Part shown: piece by piece, positions 51,083 through 59,348 of the stretch
Position numbering within the stretch: position 1 is the first letter of the stretch
How the letters are laid out: each line of letters starts with the position of its first letter
NCBI GenBank assembly: GCA_041752115.1
Contig: JBGSHS010000176.1
Coordinates: 1 to 64,000, forward strand
Source: JAJRVM01 sp041752115
GTDB lineage: Bacteria; Planctomycetota; Planctomycetia; Pirellulales; Pirellulaceae
Reading direction: 5' to 3'
DNA: 64,000 nt
The notes under the pieces: model-generated
Database searches by the model: none
Told to the model about the DNA's origin: nothing
The model's input: only the letters and a program-made list of their open reading frames with translations
Made by a program: the position numbers and the translations under genes

Positions 51083-53206
51083 TCACCTGCCATAGACTTC
51101 CACGAAGTCGATTTCGCAGGTCCCCACGGCCCCAGCAACCTGGTAGTCCTGAGGTTCGCCATTGAACGGGACCTTACCGACCAGCAGTTGCAGTGCAGGC
51201 TGCGAGAAGGGCCCCGCTTCGTCGAACGTCCAGAGCCGCTCGTAGACTTCTCCATCCTCGCTCCGTTCAACGACGCCATACGATCCTTGCCACCGCGCGC
51301 GCAGCCAGACCCAACGAGTCGCGTCGTAGTTGCCGCCACAGATCTGAGTTCCCGAAATATCGCTTTGAAGGCGGCTGTCGCTCCGGGTTCCCAGGCGCAC
51401 ACTGCCCCCAGTCCACTGCAACATCGCCCCCGGCCCCCACGACTGGCCGCCGTCGCTATCCTGTCGCACCTTGACGACGAACCCGCTCGCCGCAGTCGCC
51501 AACGGAATGCGCAGGAAGGCGTACGTATTGCCGTGGGCTTGAATCTGCAGCAGCCCGTCACGGACGGCCAGAGCATCCGGGTTCTGCGCCGATACCACGA
51601 GTTCACCTGGCGGCATCTCCGAGAAGTCGGCGACGAAGATCGGCTGGCCCCACTTCGGCCCGGTGGCCAGCGCGTCACGATCCGCTTTCGCTGCAGCGAC
51701 CTTCTGAGCCACCAGCGTCTGTCGAGCGTCCGTTTCCTGCTCTACGGCGCTGCGTAGTCCGGGCGTCAGTTTCGCTCGATACTCTTCGTTAAGTGCCTTC
51801 AGGTACTCCGGCCTGTCGAGCCAGCCTACCAGGGTATGGAACCGCGCATTGGCTCGCACGATGTCGCGAGCCAGTTCTGGCGTGACCCCCATTGCCCCAT
51901 TGTTGCACAGCACACCGATCGAGTTGCTGATGTTATAGCCCGACACAAAATACCGCAGATAGTCGAAGCTGCTGTACGCCTTCTCGCAGCTCTCACCCCG
52001 CAGAATGAAGTCGACATAGGCGTCAGCTTGAGGAAGATAACAGCGACCGGATCCCAGAGCCCATGTCGAATGCCACTCCAGAATACCCTGCTCGCCTACG
52101 ATGCTCCGCGCCCCACGAGCGAGGGCGTAAAGCGCGGCGGGGTTCTCGATATACTGCCCATCGAAATACAGCCCGTCCGGCTTGTACTGAGTCATGACCT
52201 TGCGAATTTCGGGCAAGAACAGCCCCATGTTCTCGCCGGTCGGTGTGCCGGGTGGCCACCCCTTGAAGTTCTCAAACGTGTTGAAGGCCTGCGGTTCCAG
52301 CGCGGTGTTCTTCAGGAAATAATACGGACTGGTGTAGACGATGAAGCGCATCTTGGCATCATGAACCGTCGCACGCACTCGCTCGAATTCTTCCACGCCC
52401 AAACGCGGCACGAAGGCCAGGTTCCAGTCCTTCCAGAGCAGCAATTCGGACTGCAACAACACGATATTGCCGTAACGGCTCCACCGTTGCAGTTCCCTAT
52501 CCGATGGGTATGCCTGCTGGTTCGACCAATGCCATACGACGTTGTCCTTGATCGACCGGTCCCAATCGTACGGCTTGGGCGGACATACTCCCACCCACAA
52601 CACCGCGTCTCGGGGAAGATCGTATCGTGCCACACTCCGCGCAAACGGGTCGAAGTGATCGGCGATGTCTTGCTGTGAGCAGAACAATCCAAACGCGCCC
52701 CATTCGTCAGCCATCAGGTGGTTCGCCTCGTGCGATCCATACCAGGCGATGTCGATCGCCCGGTCGACCGACACGGCCAGCGGTTCGTGCACATGCAGCA
52801 TGAACAGCGAGTCGCCATTGACGCGGATGGTGATGGCCGGCTGAGCGAAAGTGATGCGAGCCAGACCTGGCCCAGCGTGCGTCACCTTGGCCCCTTCCAA
52901 AGCCCGCCCCAAACGCAGCACCGCCAGCGTCCGCTCGTGCCCGATGCGTTGGCCAAAGCGGATGTCGCCCGTTACCAGATCCGCTTCGATATCCGCCCCA
53001 GTCGTCCGAGCCCGGAGATTGCCTTCCTTCAACTGAGTCGACTCCACGACCATTCCCATCTGAGCATCCGGAAAGAGCGTCGGATCCATCAGCTCCTGAA
53101 ACGTCGGAGCAAGTGGACGCTCGGGCGTCGGCATCTCGGCGCCGCCAACAGGGGACAGAAACACCGTCACCATCACGATACCATACCAGCCAGTTTGCCT
53201 GCTCAT
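51083..53206 (-). CDS. Secreted TIM-barrel glycosidase-like protein with concanavalin-like C-terminus
   Basis: 707 residues, signal peptide to about residue 23. Residues about 30-150 are beta-rich (ITFAQPAITIRVNGDSLFML). Residues about 150-520 look like a TIM barrel: DRAIDIAWYGSHEAN, GLFCSQQDIADHF, MRFIVYTSPYYFLKNT, VMTQYKPDGLYFDGQYIEN and GEQGILEWHSTWALGS, with acids at strand ends (DGLYFDGQ, GILEWHS) as candidates for catalysis, as in GH36/GH31-type folds. Residues about 545-707 form a concanavalin-like sandwich (FVADFSEMPPGELV, FLRIPLATAASGFVVKVR, YGVVERSEDGEVYERLWTFD). CAZy family not assignable. It precedes a run of other secreted enzymes on the same strand; the next upstream gene (53387) could be co-transcribed. 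Confidence 0.78.
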   Translation of the reverse strand: MSRQTGWYGIVMVTVFLSPVGGAEMPTPERPLAPTFQELMDPTLFPDAQMGMVVESTQLKEGNLRARTTGADIEADLVTGDIRFGQRIGHERTLAVLRLGRALEGAKVTHAGPGLARITFAQPAITIRVNGDSLFMLHVHEPLAVSVDRAIDIAWYGSHEANHLMADEWGAFGLFCSQQDIADHFDPFARSVARYDLPRDAVLWVGVCPPKPYDWDRSIKDNVVWHWSNQQAYPSDRELQRWSRYGNIVLLQSELLLWKDWNLAFVPRLGVEEFERVRATVHDAKMRFIVYTSPYYFLKNTALEPQAFNTFENFKGWPPGTPTGENMGLFLPEIRKVMTQYKPDGLYFDGQYIENPAALYALARGARSIVGEQGILEWHSTWALGSGRCYLPQADAYVDFILRGESCEKAYSSFDYLRYFVSGYNISNSIGVLCNNGAMGVTPELARDIVRANARFHTLVGWLDRPEYLKALNEEYRAKLTPGLRSAVEQETDARQTLVAQKVAAAKADRDALATGPKWGQPIFVADFSEMPPGELVVSAQNPDALAVRDGLLQIQAHGNTYAFLRIPLATAASGFVVKVRQDSDGGQSWGPGAMLQWTGGSVRLGTRSDSRLQSDISGTQICGGNYDATRWVWLRARWQGSYGVVERSEDGEVYERLWTFDEAGPFSQPALQLLVGKVPFNGEPQDYQVAGAVGTCEIDFVEVYGR

Positions 53207-53386
53207 GGTGCTGCTCTTCGTCTCTTCTTCCTTAGCTGCGCTCGCGGGAATTGGCCACGACCGTTCCGTCCATTCACATGGTGCGGGTGGTTGACGGGCT
53301 CCTCTTAGACAGCAGATTCCCCAATGATCACCCGGGCCATTTCTCCCGGCTTTTCACCTTCCCATATCCGACGTGGAGCCTTCCGG

Positions 53387-55672
53387 CTATTCAACTTCCA
53401 CGAAAACGCCCTCGCCCGAGGAGAGTGAGAGATGATACCGTCCGTCGGAGTCTCTCTGCAGCTCAGTACGCTGGCCGCGCGGCCAGGCAGTGACCTTCGA
53501 ACCTGCCAGATCCAGAGAGACATCGACGGTCTTGACCGCCTCCAGCTCACTCATGTTGACCAGCGTGAACGCCGTGGCGGATTCGTCCTTCTTGGCAAAG
53601 CAGCCGACGAGCAAGGGATCGTCGCAGTGAATCTGGCGGATAGTCGGAAATTCCTGGACGGGGTTGCTGAACTTCAGGTAGGGTGTTTGGTCCGAGCAGT
53701 TGTGGGCATAAGCGCCGATGTTCTTGTACTGGACGAAGGCATCGGAGACTCCGCGGATCTCTTGGAACACCGCAGCCACGTCGTACCAGGCATTCGTTCG
53801 ATTCCCATCGACGGCGATGAGCGACGGAAACTCAACTTCCTGCCCCGCGTACGTCCAGCAGAGCAGGCCCTTACAGCCAAAGGAGAGCAGGCAGTACGAT
53901 TGCCAGCGAAACTCCGATTCTGTCGGCGTCCGCTTACTGGGGACCCAGGCGAAGGTCTGGATGCAGCACCAGAAGTCTTTCTTGTGGTCCCTTGCCGACG
54001 CAGCGATCACGTTGATCGACTCGCAATAGTCCGAGTACGTCGTTCGCTTGCCGTTGCTCCAGTCGAGCGGATAGATGTCGGTGCAGATGTAGGGAACCTG
54101 GAACTTCTCGCAGAACGCATCGCAGTACTTTCTGTACAAGTCCGGGTCGGCATCGTAGTACTCGATCGCCGCCGCAGACGCTCCGTACTTCAACTGCGCT
54201 GCGTTGGCGTACATGGGGAGCAGGTTGATATAAGGCAGTTTGCCGTCCGTCTCTGCGTAATACGTGTTGCAGATCGTGGCCAGCTCGTCGTACTGGTCGG
54301 TTCCCGGCTCGTCAGTGACATACGTACCGGCAAAGCAGGGATGATCGAAATACTCGGCCGTCGACACAGCAGGGTCCATGTAGGCTCCGTCGCCAAGGAC
54401 CAATTCCACACCGTAGCGATCGCAGTCCTGGAGCAGCGTGTCCCTGTGCTTCGAACCGGCCAGAGCACCATGGGCAATGATCCAGTCGAACCCACCGGAG
54501 CTGTAGATTTTCAGGAAGTCGGGTCCGATCACCTCCGGACTCGGATTGACCCACGCCCCCGTGCGGATCCGGTCGCGCGTGAAGTGTTCATTTGCATAGG
54601 GCGATTCAATCGCCGTTCCCAGCGCGGTTTGAACTGCCTTCGACAGTAACAGCGCGGCCGCCGCGCGAGTCGACGGCTTGTCTTCCTTTGTCAGGTCAAT
54701 CTCGTAACCGCCCAGCAATTCTACGGCATCGCTCCAAACCCGATCCGACAGCTGATCGCCGGGACGGAATCTCCCGCCTTCACCTCCATCCAGCAACTGC
54801 CGCGCCACGGCGTAACGAATCGCCCATTGGACCTGCGACGGCAGCCCCGTCACATCAACCAATGATACGCTCTCGTTGGACAGACGGTATTCCCCCGCCT
54901 CTCTGGCGATGAAACGAGTGAAACCACAGCGATTCGTCTGGCAGACAGGAACAATCGACTCCGCGCCTCCCGCGCCTCTGGTACGGAATCGAACGACAGT
55001 CGTTTCACACGGATGGTCGACCACCGCCGACGGGAGCATGAAATCGCCTTGCTCAAACCCATCAGACAGGCAACCGCCCGGCACCAGCACGCGTTGGAGC
55101 GGCCCTGCGAAGTACGTCGGTTCGGAATAGTCCGGAGCATCAACCGCATCGTCGAGGAACCTTTGCGCCTCGGACTCCGTCGCAAAGAACCCCAGACGCG
55201 AGATCTGATAACTCGAACTCGTGTCGCTTGGGTTGGTCGGATCGAAACGGAACGATGTGATGGTGCCGGTCCAGTTTCCATGGCGGAACGTGCGCAGGTC
55301 GACAACGGCTTTCCGCCACGTGTTGTCGCCGACAACGGCAAAGGGCGAGTAGCTCTCGTCGGACAGCACGGTTAGCCGATCGGTCGTAAAAAACAAACCC
55401 GCCTGAGTGATCGTCGTCTTGTACTTGTAGCGAACCGCGAAGTAGGGACGCTGATCAGCTGAGAACGCGTCCTCGGCACTCATGGGCACGGTGAGTATGA
55501 GATCAGTTCCGGTTGGAACGAGTCTCGTCAAACCGACTTCATGGTGAAGTTGTCCCTGTTCCAGCGAAATCAACTCGGCGTCCGGTCCGTTATTGAAAAC
55601 CCACACCGGCTCGCGAGCAACCGATGAACTGACAGACACGAAGATGGCGACGAATACGAGCGATGCTCTCAT
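53387..55672 (-). CDS. Secreted TIM-barrel protein with SLH-like segment
   Basis: 761 residues from the ATG at 55672 (AGGA upstream), signal peptide MRASLVFVAIFVSVSSSVAR. An N-terminal beta domain (about 20-180) resembles a carbohydrate-binding sandwich (FNNGPDAELISLEQGQLHHE, ITSFRFDPTNPSDTSSSYQI). Residues about 282-349 (VQWAIRYAVARQLLDGGEGG, GRFRPGDQLSDRVWSDAVEL) look like an S-layer-homology repeat: a helix, G-x-F-x-P-type turn, second helix. A TIM-barrel-like part follows (FDWIIAHGALAGS, YGVELVLGDGAYMDPA, AGTYVTDEPGTDQYDELATI, YICTDIYPLDWSNG), with Glu in VTDEPG and Asp in TDIYPLD as candidate catalytic acids. A final beta domain ends the protein. Glycosidase activity is inferred from the fold only. 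It is divergent from the methyltransferase remnant. Confidence 0.75.
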   Translation of the reverse strand: MRASLVFVAIFVSVSSSVAREPVWVFNNGPDAELISLEQGQLHHEVGLTRLVPTGTDLILTVPMSAEDAFSADQRPYFAVRYKYKTTITQAGLFFTTDRLTVLSDESYSPFAVVGDNTWRKAVVDLRTFRHGNWTGTITSFRFDPTNPSDTSSSYQISRLGFFATESEAQRFLDDAVDAPDYSEPTYFAGPLQRVLVPGGCLSDGFEQGDFMLPSAVVDHPCETTVVRFRTRGAGGAESIVPVCQTNRCGFTRFIAREAGEYRLSNESVSLVDVTGLPSQVQWAIRYAVARQLLDGGEGGRFRPGDQLSDRVWSDAVELLGGYEIDLTKEDKPSTRAAAALLLSKAVQTALGTAIESPYANEHFTRDRIRTGAWVNPSPEVIGPDFLKIYSSGGFDWIIAHGALAGSKHRDTLLQDCDRYGVELVLGDGAYMDPAVSTAEYFDHPCFAGTYVTDEPGTDQYDELATICNTYYAETDGKLPYINLLPMYANAAQLKYGASAAAIEYYDADPDLYRKYCDAFCEKFQVPYICTDIYPLDWSNGKRTTYSDYCESINVIAASARDHKKDFWCCIQTFAWVPSKRTPTESEFRWQSYCLLSFGCKGLLCWTYAGQEVEFPSLIAVDGNRTNAWYDVAAVFQEIRGVSDAFVQYKNIGAYAHNCSDQTPYLKFSNPVQEFPTIRQIHCDDPLLVGCFAKKDESATAFTLVNMSELEAVKTVDVSLDLAGSKVTAWPRGQRTELQRDSDGRYHLSLSSGEGVFVEVE

Positions 55673-55764
55673 GGGATCTGCAGGTCCTGTTATGGTCAGA
55701 CTCACCGTCGGTATCCAGGCGCGACCACCCAGACTCTCATGTTACGCCGACCACAGCGCGCGCA

Positions 55765-56382
55765 CCACGGGAGAGCCTCGTATTGTCTCCGTGGCAGCGG
55801 CGGTGGGCCTGCTGGTCAGCTCGCTGGCACGGCGTGTCAGACGCAACGGAATTCCGTTGCGAGGATGCAGAAGAGTTAGTCCTGGAGCCGGCATCGTTCG
55901 ACGTGATCTGGAGCATCGAATGCACGGAGCACTTGTACGACAAACCGGCTTTCTTTCGCCAAGCGGCTCAGTGGCTCAAGCCCGACGGTCGGATGGCCAT
56001 CTGTGCCTGGTTGGCGGCTGAGCGTCTACAGAAGGTGGAACAGGTACAGCAAGTGGTCGACGTCTGCGAAGGCTTCTTGTGTCCTTCGTTGGGAAGTGCG
56101 ATAGATTATCGCCACTGGATGGAAGAAGCGGGGATGGAGGTGCAGCAGACGCTCGACTGGACAGAGCGAGTGGCCCGGACCTGGGAGATTTGCATCAGGC
56201 GAGTGCAACGTACCGGCATGCGACGACTCGCTCGGTGGATCGACGCGAACACATTCCTGTTCCTCGATCGCTTTCACACCCTATTGGAGGCGTATCGGTG
56301 CGGCGCAATGCAATACGGGTGCCTGGTCGCTAGAAAGCCGCACGCGGCCCCAACACCCGCCGCCTCGGTTTCACTTGAGTGA
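55765..56382 (+). pseudogene. 5'-truncated SAM-dependent methyltransferase
   Basis: Conserved methyltransferase sequence begins around ESLVLSPWQRRWACWSARWH, the post-I region of class I enzymes, and continues through FRCEDAEELVLEPASFDVIW (motifs II-III), SIECTEHLYDKPAFFRQAAQ, WLKPDGRMAICAWL (motif IV) and a C-terminal lobe ending near MQYGCLVARKPH. The frame can be followed upstream to 55663, but that translation is unrelated and would overlap the start of the divergent gene. The glycine-rich SAM-binding motif I and all upstream helices are missing, so no active enzyme can be made. The family resembles sterol/tocopherol-type C-methyltransferases. Truncation probably came with a rearrangement that placed the divergent secreted enzyme gene here. 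Confidence 0.75.
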
Positions 56383-56679
56383 GAGTAGTCGTTCCATGAC
56401 CCGGCGCTGCATACCGCCTGTTCAAGTCGTGACGCACACTTACGTCGCCGACAATGCCGGAACGTGTCCGAGGCATAAAAGCACTTCGTCCGAAACCGCG
56501 GTGGTAAGATCACTCGAAAGCACCAGAGTGCGAACCAGCGGACAGAAGAAGAACGGACGACAGACATGCAGGAGCACGAAGCATCCTCCAACCCACCAGC
56601 GATCTCGCGCTCAGGATTCGGAGGACGCTTCGGCTCCCACACCTATTTCAGATATCCAGAATTGTCCGCGCGCTGCCGA

Positions 56680-57183
56680 CTATTCCAAGGCGAACTCGAA
56701 ATCATTGGGCCCGCTCGCGCTGACGTCCGCGGCCAACCCAGACGTTTCCACCTTCGCGTATTTCTCTGGTACGTGATGTTTCATCTCACCGGGCTTTCCC
56801 ATCCCCTTACCAGGACCGCCTCCGGTTGGGCCACGCGGCGCCGACTGTCCGCCAGCGACCATTTGCGCCATTTCCTCAGCCGTGATCTGCGATTCCGGTC
56901 CCATGTTCTCAATTTTGGAAATCGTTACCTTGTATCTTCCCGGCATCGCTCCATCGCGAGTTTTCAGGGTGGTCAACGCGAAACGGCCATCTGTTCCGGT
57001 CAGCCCAGAAGCCGCGCGCCCCTCGCCTTCGGGGACGAACCCGACGGTCGCGCCTTCGACCGGTTTACCTTGATAGGTGACCAGTCCGGTGACTTCCGCG
57101 AGCCCTGAGAGGCCCTTTTCACCGCTACAACCGAGACAGACGCACAGCAAGAGTGAACTAACGAACGAAATCTCCCAGCGCAT
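56680..57183 (-). CDS. Lipoprotein with carboxypeptidase-regulatory-like domain
   Basis: 167 residues from the ATG at 57183 (GGAG seven bases upstream), lipobox VCLGC. Residues about 28-95 form a transthyretin-like/carboxypeptidase-regulatory fold: EVTGLVTYQGKPVEGATVGF, GLTGTDGRFALTTL and AMPGRYKVTISK. The rest is Gly/Pro/Lys-rich (GPTGGGPGKGMGKPGEMKHH) and ends VSASGPNDFEFAL. Planctomycetes encode many such small lipoproteins next to DUF1559 genes, and this pair has that order: the DUF1559 gene lies 117 bases upstream on the same strand, with a terminator-like hairpin between them. Function unknown; probably exposed at the cell surface or periplasmic face. Confidence 0.9.
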   Translation of the reverse strand: MRWEISFVSSLLLCVCLGCSGEKGLSGLAEVTGLVTYQGKPVEGATVGFVPEGEGRAASGLTGTDGRFALTTLKTRDGAMPGRYKVTISKIENMGPESQITAEEMAQMVAGGQSAPRGPTGGGPGKGMGKPGEMKHHVPEKYAKVETSGLAADVSASGPNDFEFALE

Positions 57184-57225
57184 TACGAGTCTCCAGATGG
57201 TCCACAGAATTTGATCGACCCATGA

Positions 57226-57268
57226 CAAAAACCGGTGCGAGAAGCCGCTCTCGACCTCTCGCCACCGG
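57226..57268 (-). terminator. Terminator between DUF1559 and lipoprotein genes
   Basis: On the minus strand CCGGTGGCGAGA ... TCTCGCACCGG followed by TTTTTG. The stem has one bulged base. It should end or attenuate transcription from the DUF1559 gene before the lipoprotein gene. Confidence 0.75.
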
Positions 57269-57300
57269 CTTGTCCAGCTTAATAAAACCGGCAGTGAAAA

Positions 57301-58398
57301 CTAGAACTCATAGCGAACCGTTTCACCACCGTTCTTCGACCCAAGCGCGCCCCACACACCGTAGCGTGTTCGGCCGGCGGAAACGGGTGGCAACGCCAAG
57401 TTCCCGCAATCGATCGAGTCGGAGACGAACCTCACTCCACCATCCATGAAAGCGCAGATGACTCCGCCCGGGTGGAAGCTGGTCGCTGACCACATCACCG
57501 AATTCCAGTCCTCTGCATAGATCGAGCAGGACGGACTGTTCGGCGGCAGAACAGTGGCGATCTCAGCATTGCGACCTTGCCAACCATAACTGTAGCTACC
57601 CTGGCCCCAGTTTCCGGTCGCGACGCTGTCGAGATAGTTCCCGCCGATTCCAATCGTGGCCAAGCACGCAATCGGGCTCGATGTCCCAGAATAATTCACC
57701 GCAGTGGTCTGATTGACCGCGACGGCAGCCCGGATCATCCGTTCCGTGCCCGGTCCCGGAATCGCCCGTTCGCTGATCGCGATCGTGTTTGAGGTTCCGT
57801 CGGAAAGACCGGCGAAGCTGATCACACCACCCTGGTACCAGTTGGGCCAGTCGGGGTACAGTGACCAGACTTCAAACGGACCACGCGTTGTGGGATCGCC
57901 CCACCAGCCGAAATAGTCGCCATTGCTGAAGTGATAACTGCAACGACCGATGGAGGCGGCGTCACCCGCAACCGACTTGCCGTCCGACGGACAGAGAAAC
58001 GCGGGAATCGTCTGCAGCCACGGCCTGTAGTTCCGGTCCCACGGAGGAACGAAGAACGGTTCGTAGGTCGTACCGTTGTACGTTTGAACCTGACGGATCT
58101 GATCGAACACAATGGTCTGTTCGAGGAAGGGAAGCAGTCGGACCATGCCACTCGGAGTGTAGTTCAGAGTGTACGCGTTCCCGCCGATTCTCGGCGGCAG
58201 CTTCTTGTGGATATCGTGGTAGTTGTGCAACGCCAACGCTACCTGCTTCTGATTGTTCGTGCACTGAATACGTCGTGCCGCCTCGCGGGCCGCCTGGACC
58301 GCAGGCAGCAGCAACGCTACCAGGATCCCGATGATCGCGATCACTACTAGGAGTTCAACGAGCGTAAAACCGGCTCGTCTATGTCGAACTGCGTTCAT
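57301..58398 (-). CDS. DUF1559 prepilin-type protein
   Basis: 365 residues from the ATG at 58398, which has GGAGG eight bases upstream; the frame is open further but that part is not conserved. The N-terminus is a type IV prepilin/pseudopilin signal: RRAGFTLVELLVVIAIIGIL, with cleavage after Gly and methylation of Phe expected, followed by the conserved helix VQAAREAARRIQCTNNQKQV. The C-terminal domain has the DUF1559 hallmarks LPFLEQ, IPAFLCPSDG, GLSDGTSNTIAISER and FHPGGVICAFMDGGVRFVSD. These proteins are hugely amplified in planctomycetes, and their exact role (pseudopilin-like surface fibre or secretion component) is not settled. A small regulatory-like lipoprotein gene follows. Confidence 0.96.
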   Translation of the reverse strand: MNAVRHRRAGFTLVELLVVIAIIGILVALLLPAVQAAREAARRIQCTNNQKQVALALHNYHDIHKKLPPRIGGNAYTLNYTPSGMVRLLPFLEQTIVFDQIRQVQTYNGTTYEPFFVPPWDRNYRPWLQTIPAFLCPSDGKSVAGDAASIGRCSYHFSNGDYFGWWGDPTTRGPFEVWSLYPDWPNWYQGGVISFAGLSDGTSNTIAISERAIPGPGTERMIRAAVAVNQTTAVNYSGTSSPIACLATIGIGGNYLDSVATGNWGQGSYSYGWQGRNAEIATVLPPNSPSCSIYAEDWNSVMWSATSFHPGGVICAFMDGGVRFVSDSIDCGNLALPPVSAGRTRYGVWGALGSKNGGETVRYEF

Positions 58399-59348
58399 AA
58401 GAACCGCCTCCAATAGAAAAAAATAAAAGACAAGACAACCAGACACCTGGAAGACAAACCAAGCTACGAGATGGAAAACGATGATCCAATCTCAGTTGAC
58501 ACTTCTCACCTGAACTCAGCCAGCGATCTCATGATTCCTCGAGGGCTGTTCTCCTCTTCGTCACAGGACCCCAAACTCTAAGGACTCAAACTCTTCGGAC
58601 TCAGACTCTCACGGCCTGGGGAACTTCCCGCGCATCACAAGAGAACCGAGGACCCCGGTTCCTATACCGACCCCCTGTTGTTTGTGAAAGTATATTACCT
58701 CCCTGTGTATATCAAACGGATCCTATTGGATCCTACAAGTGCCTATCTTGTCAAGCAAGTTACACGCATTCTTCACCGTCCACTCTACCACATTATAAGT
58801 ATAGGGGTTCCGATTTTTCCGCCAAAGCTACCCCATCCACCCCTTCTTGACAACCGTCCAACCTCGAATCCCCAAAGAACGAGCGGCCGAATCGGGAGAC
58901 CGAGGAAGGAAAATCAAAATCAGCATACTATAGGCGGACGGCACAGCACCTTGACTAAACCGGTCGTGTCGCATTCCCGACTGCCCGCTTGCCAACCGCC
59001 ATTGTATCGTGACGAGAACGGCAGTGGAACTGAATTCACCGGTAATTCCGTCAACCTGTCGCAGCCGACGATTGTGCCCAAGCCGCTTCCTACCATGCCT
59101 TTCGTCGTCTCAAAGGCCACTCGCAGGCGCCGAAGTCAACCGCCGTGCCGGCGTGGGGTCTCGTCGCTGACCGCCAACCGCTTCCAACGCAGGTGCATCC
59201 TTACTCCAACAGATCCACCCCAAAAACGCAACTAACAGCACTTACGGGGGGAATCCGTATTACATACCCTGTGCGTGAAAAGGGGGCTCCGGGCACGTCC
59301 GCGTCACCGAAGCGAAGCCGACAAAAAAAACGACGTGAGGGTGGCATC
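58399..59348. other. 950-bp intergenic region, A/T-richer
   Basis: No supported gene; a plus-strand frame at 58678-59235 has a Pro/Arg/Ser-rich translation without ribosome binding site. The part 58680-58830 is clearly A/T-richer than the window and holds the candidate promoter listed separately and the symmetric sequence GGATCC-TATT-GGATCC. Confidence 0.55.
58798..58825 (-). promoter_or_regulatory. Candidate sigma70-like promoter for the DUF1559 gene
   Basis: On the minus strand TTGGCG (58825-58820), 16 bases, then TATACT (58803-58798), with a second TATAAT just downstream. It lies 400 bases before the DUF1559 start, in the A/T-rich stretch. No other evidence. Confidence 0.3.

Noticed and set aside
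58678..59235. 185-residue plus-strand frame in the 950-bp gap
   Set aside because: Pro/Arg/Ser-rich, no ribosome binding site; its region is better explained as promoter and spacer.
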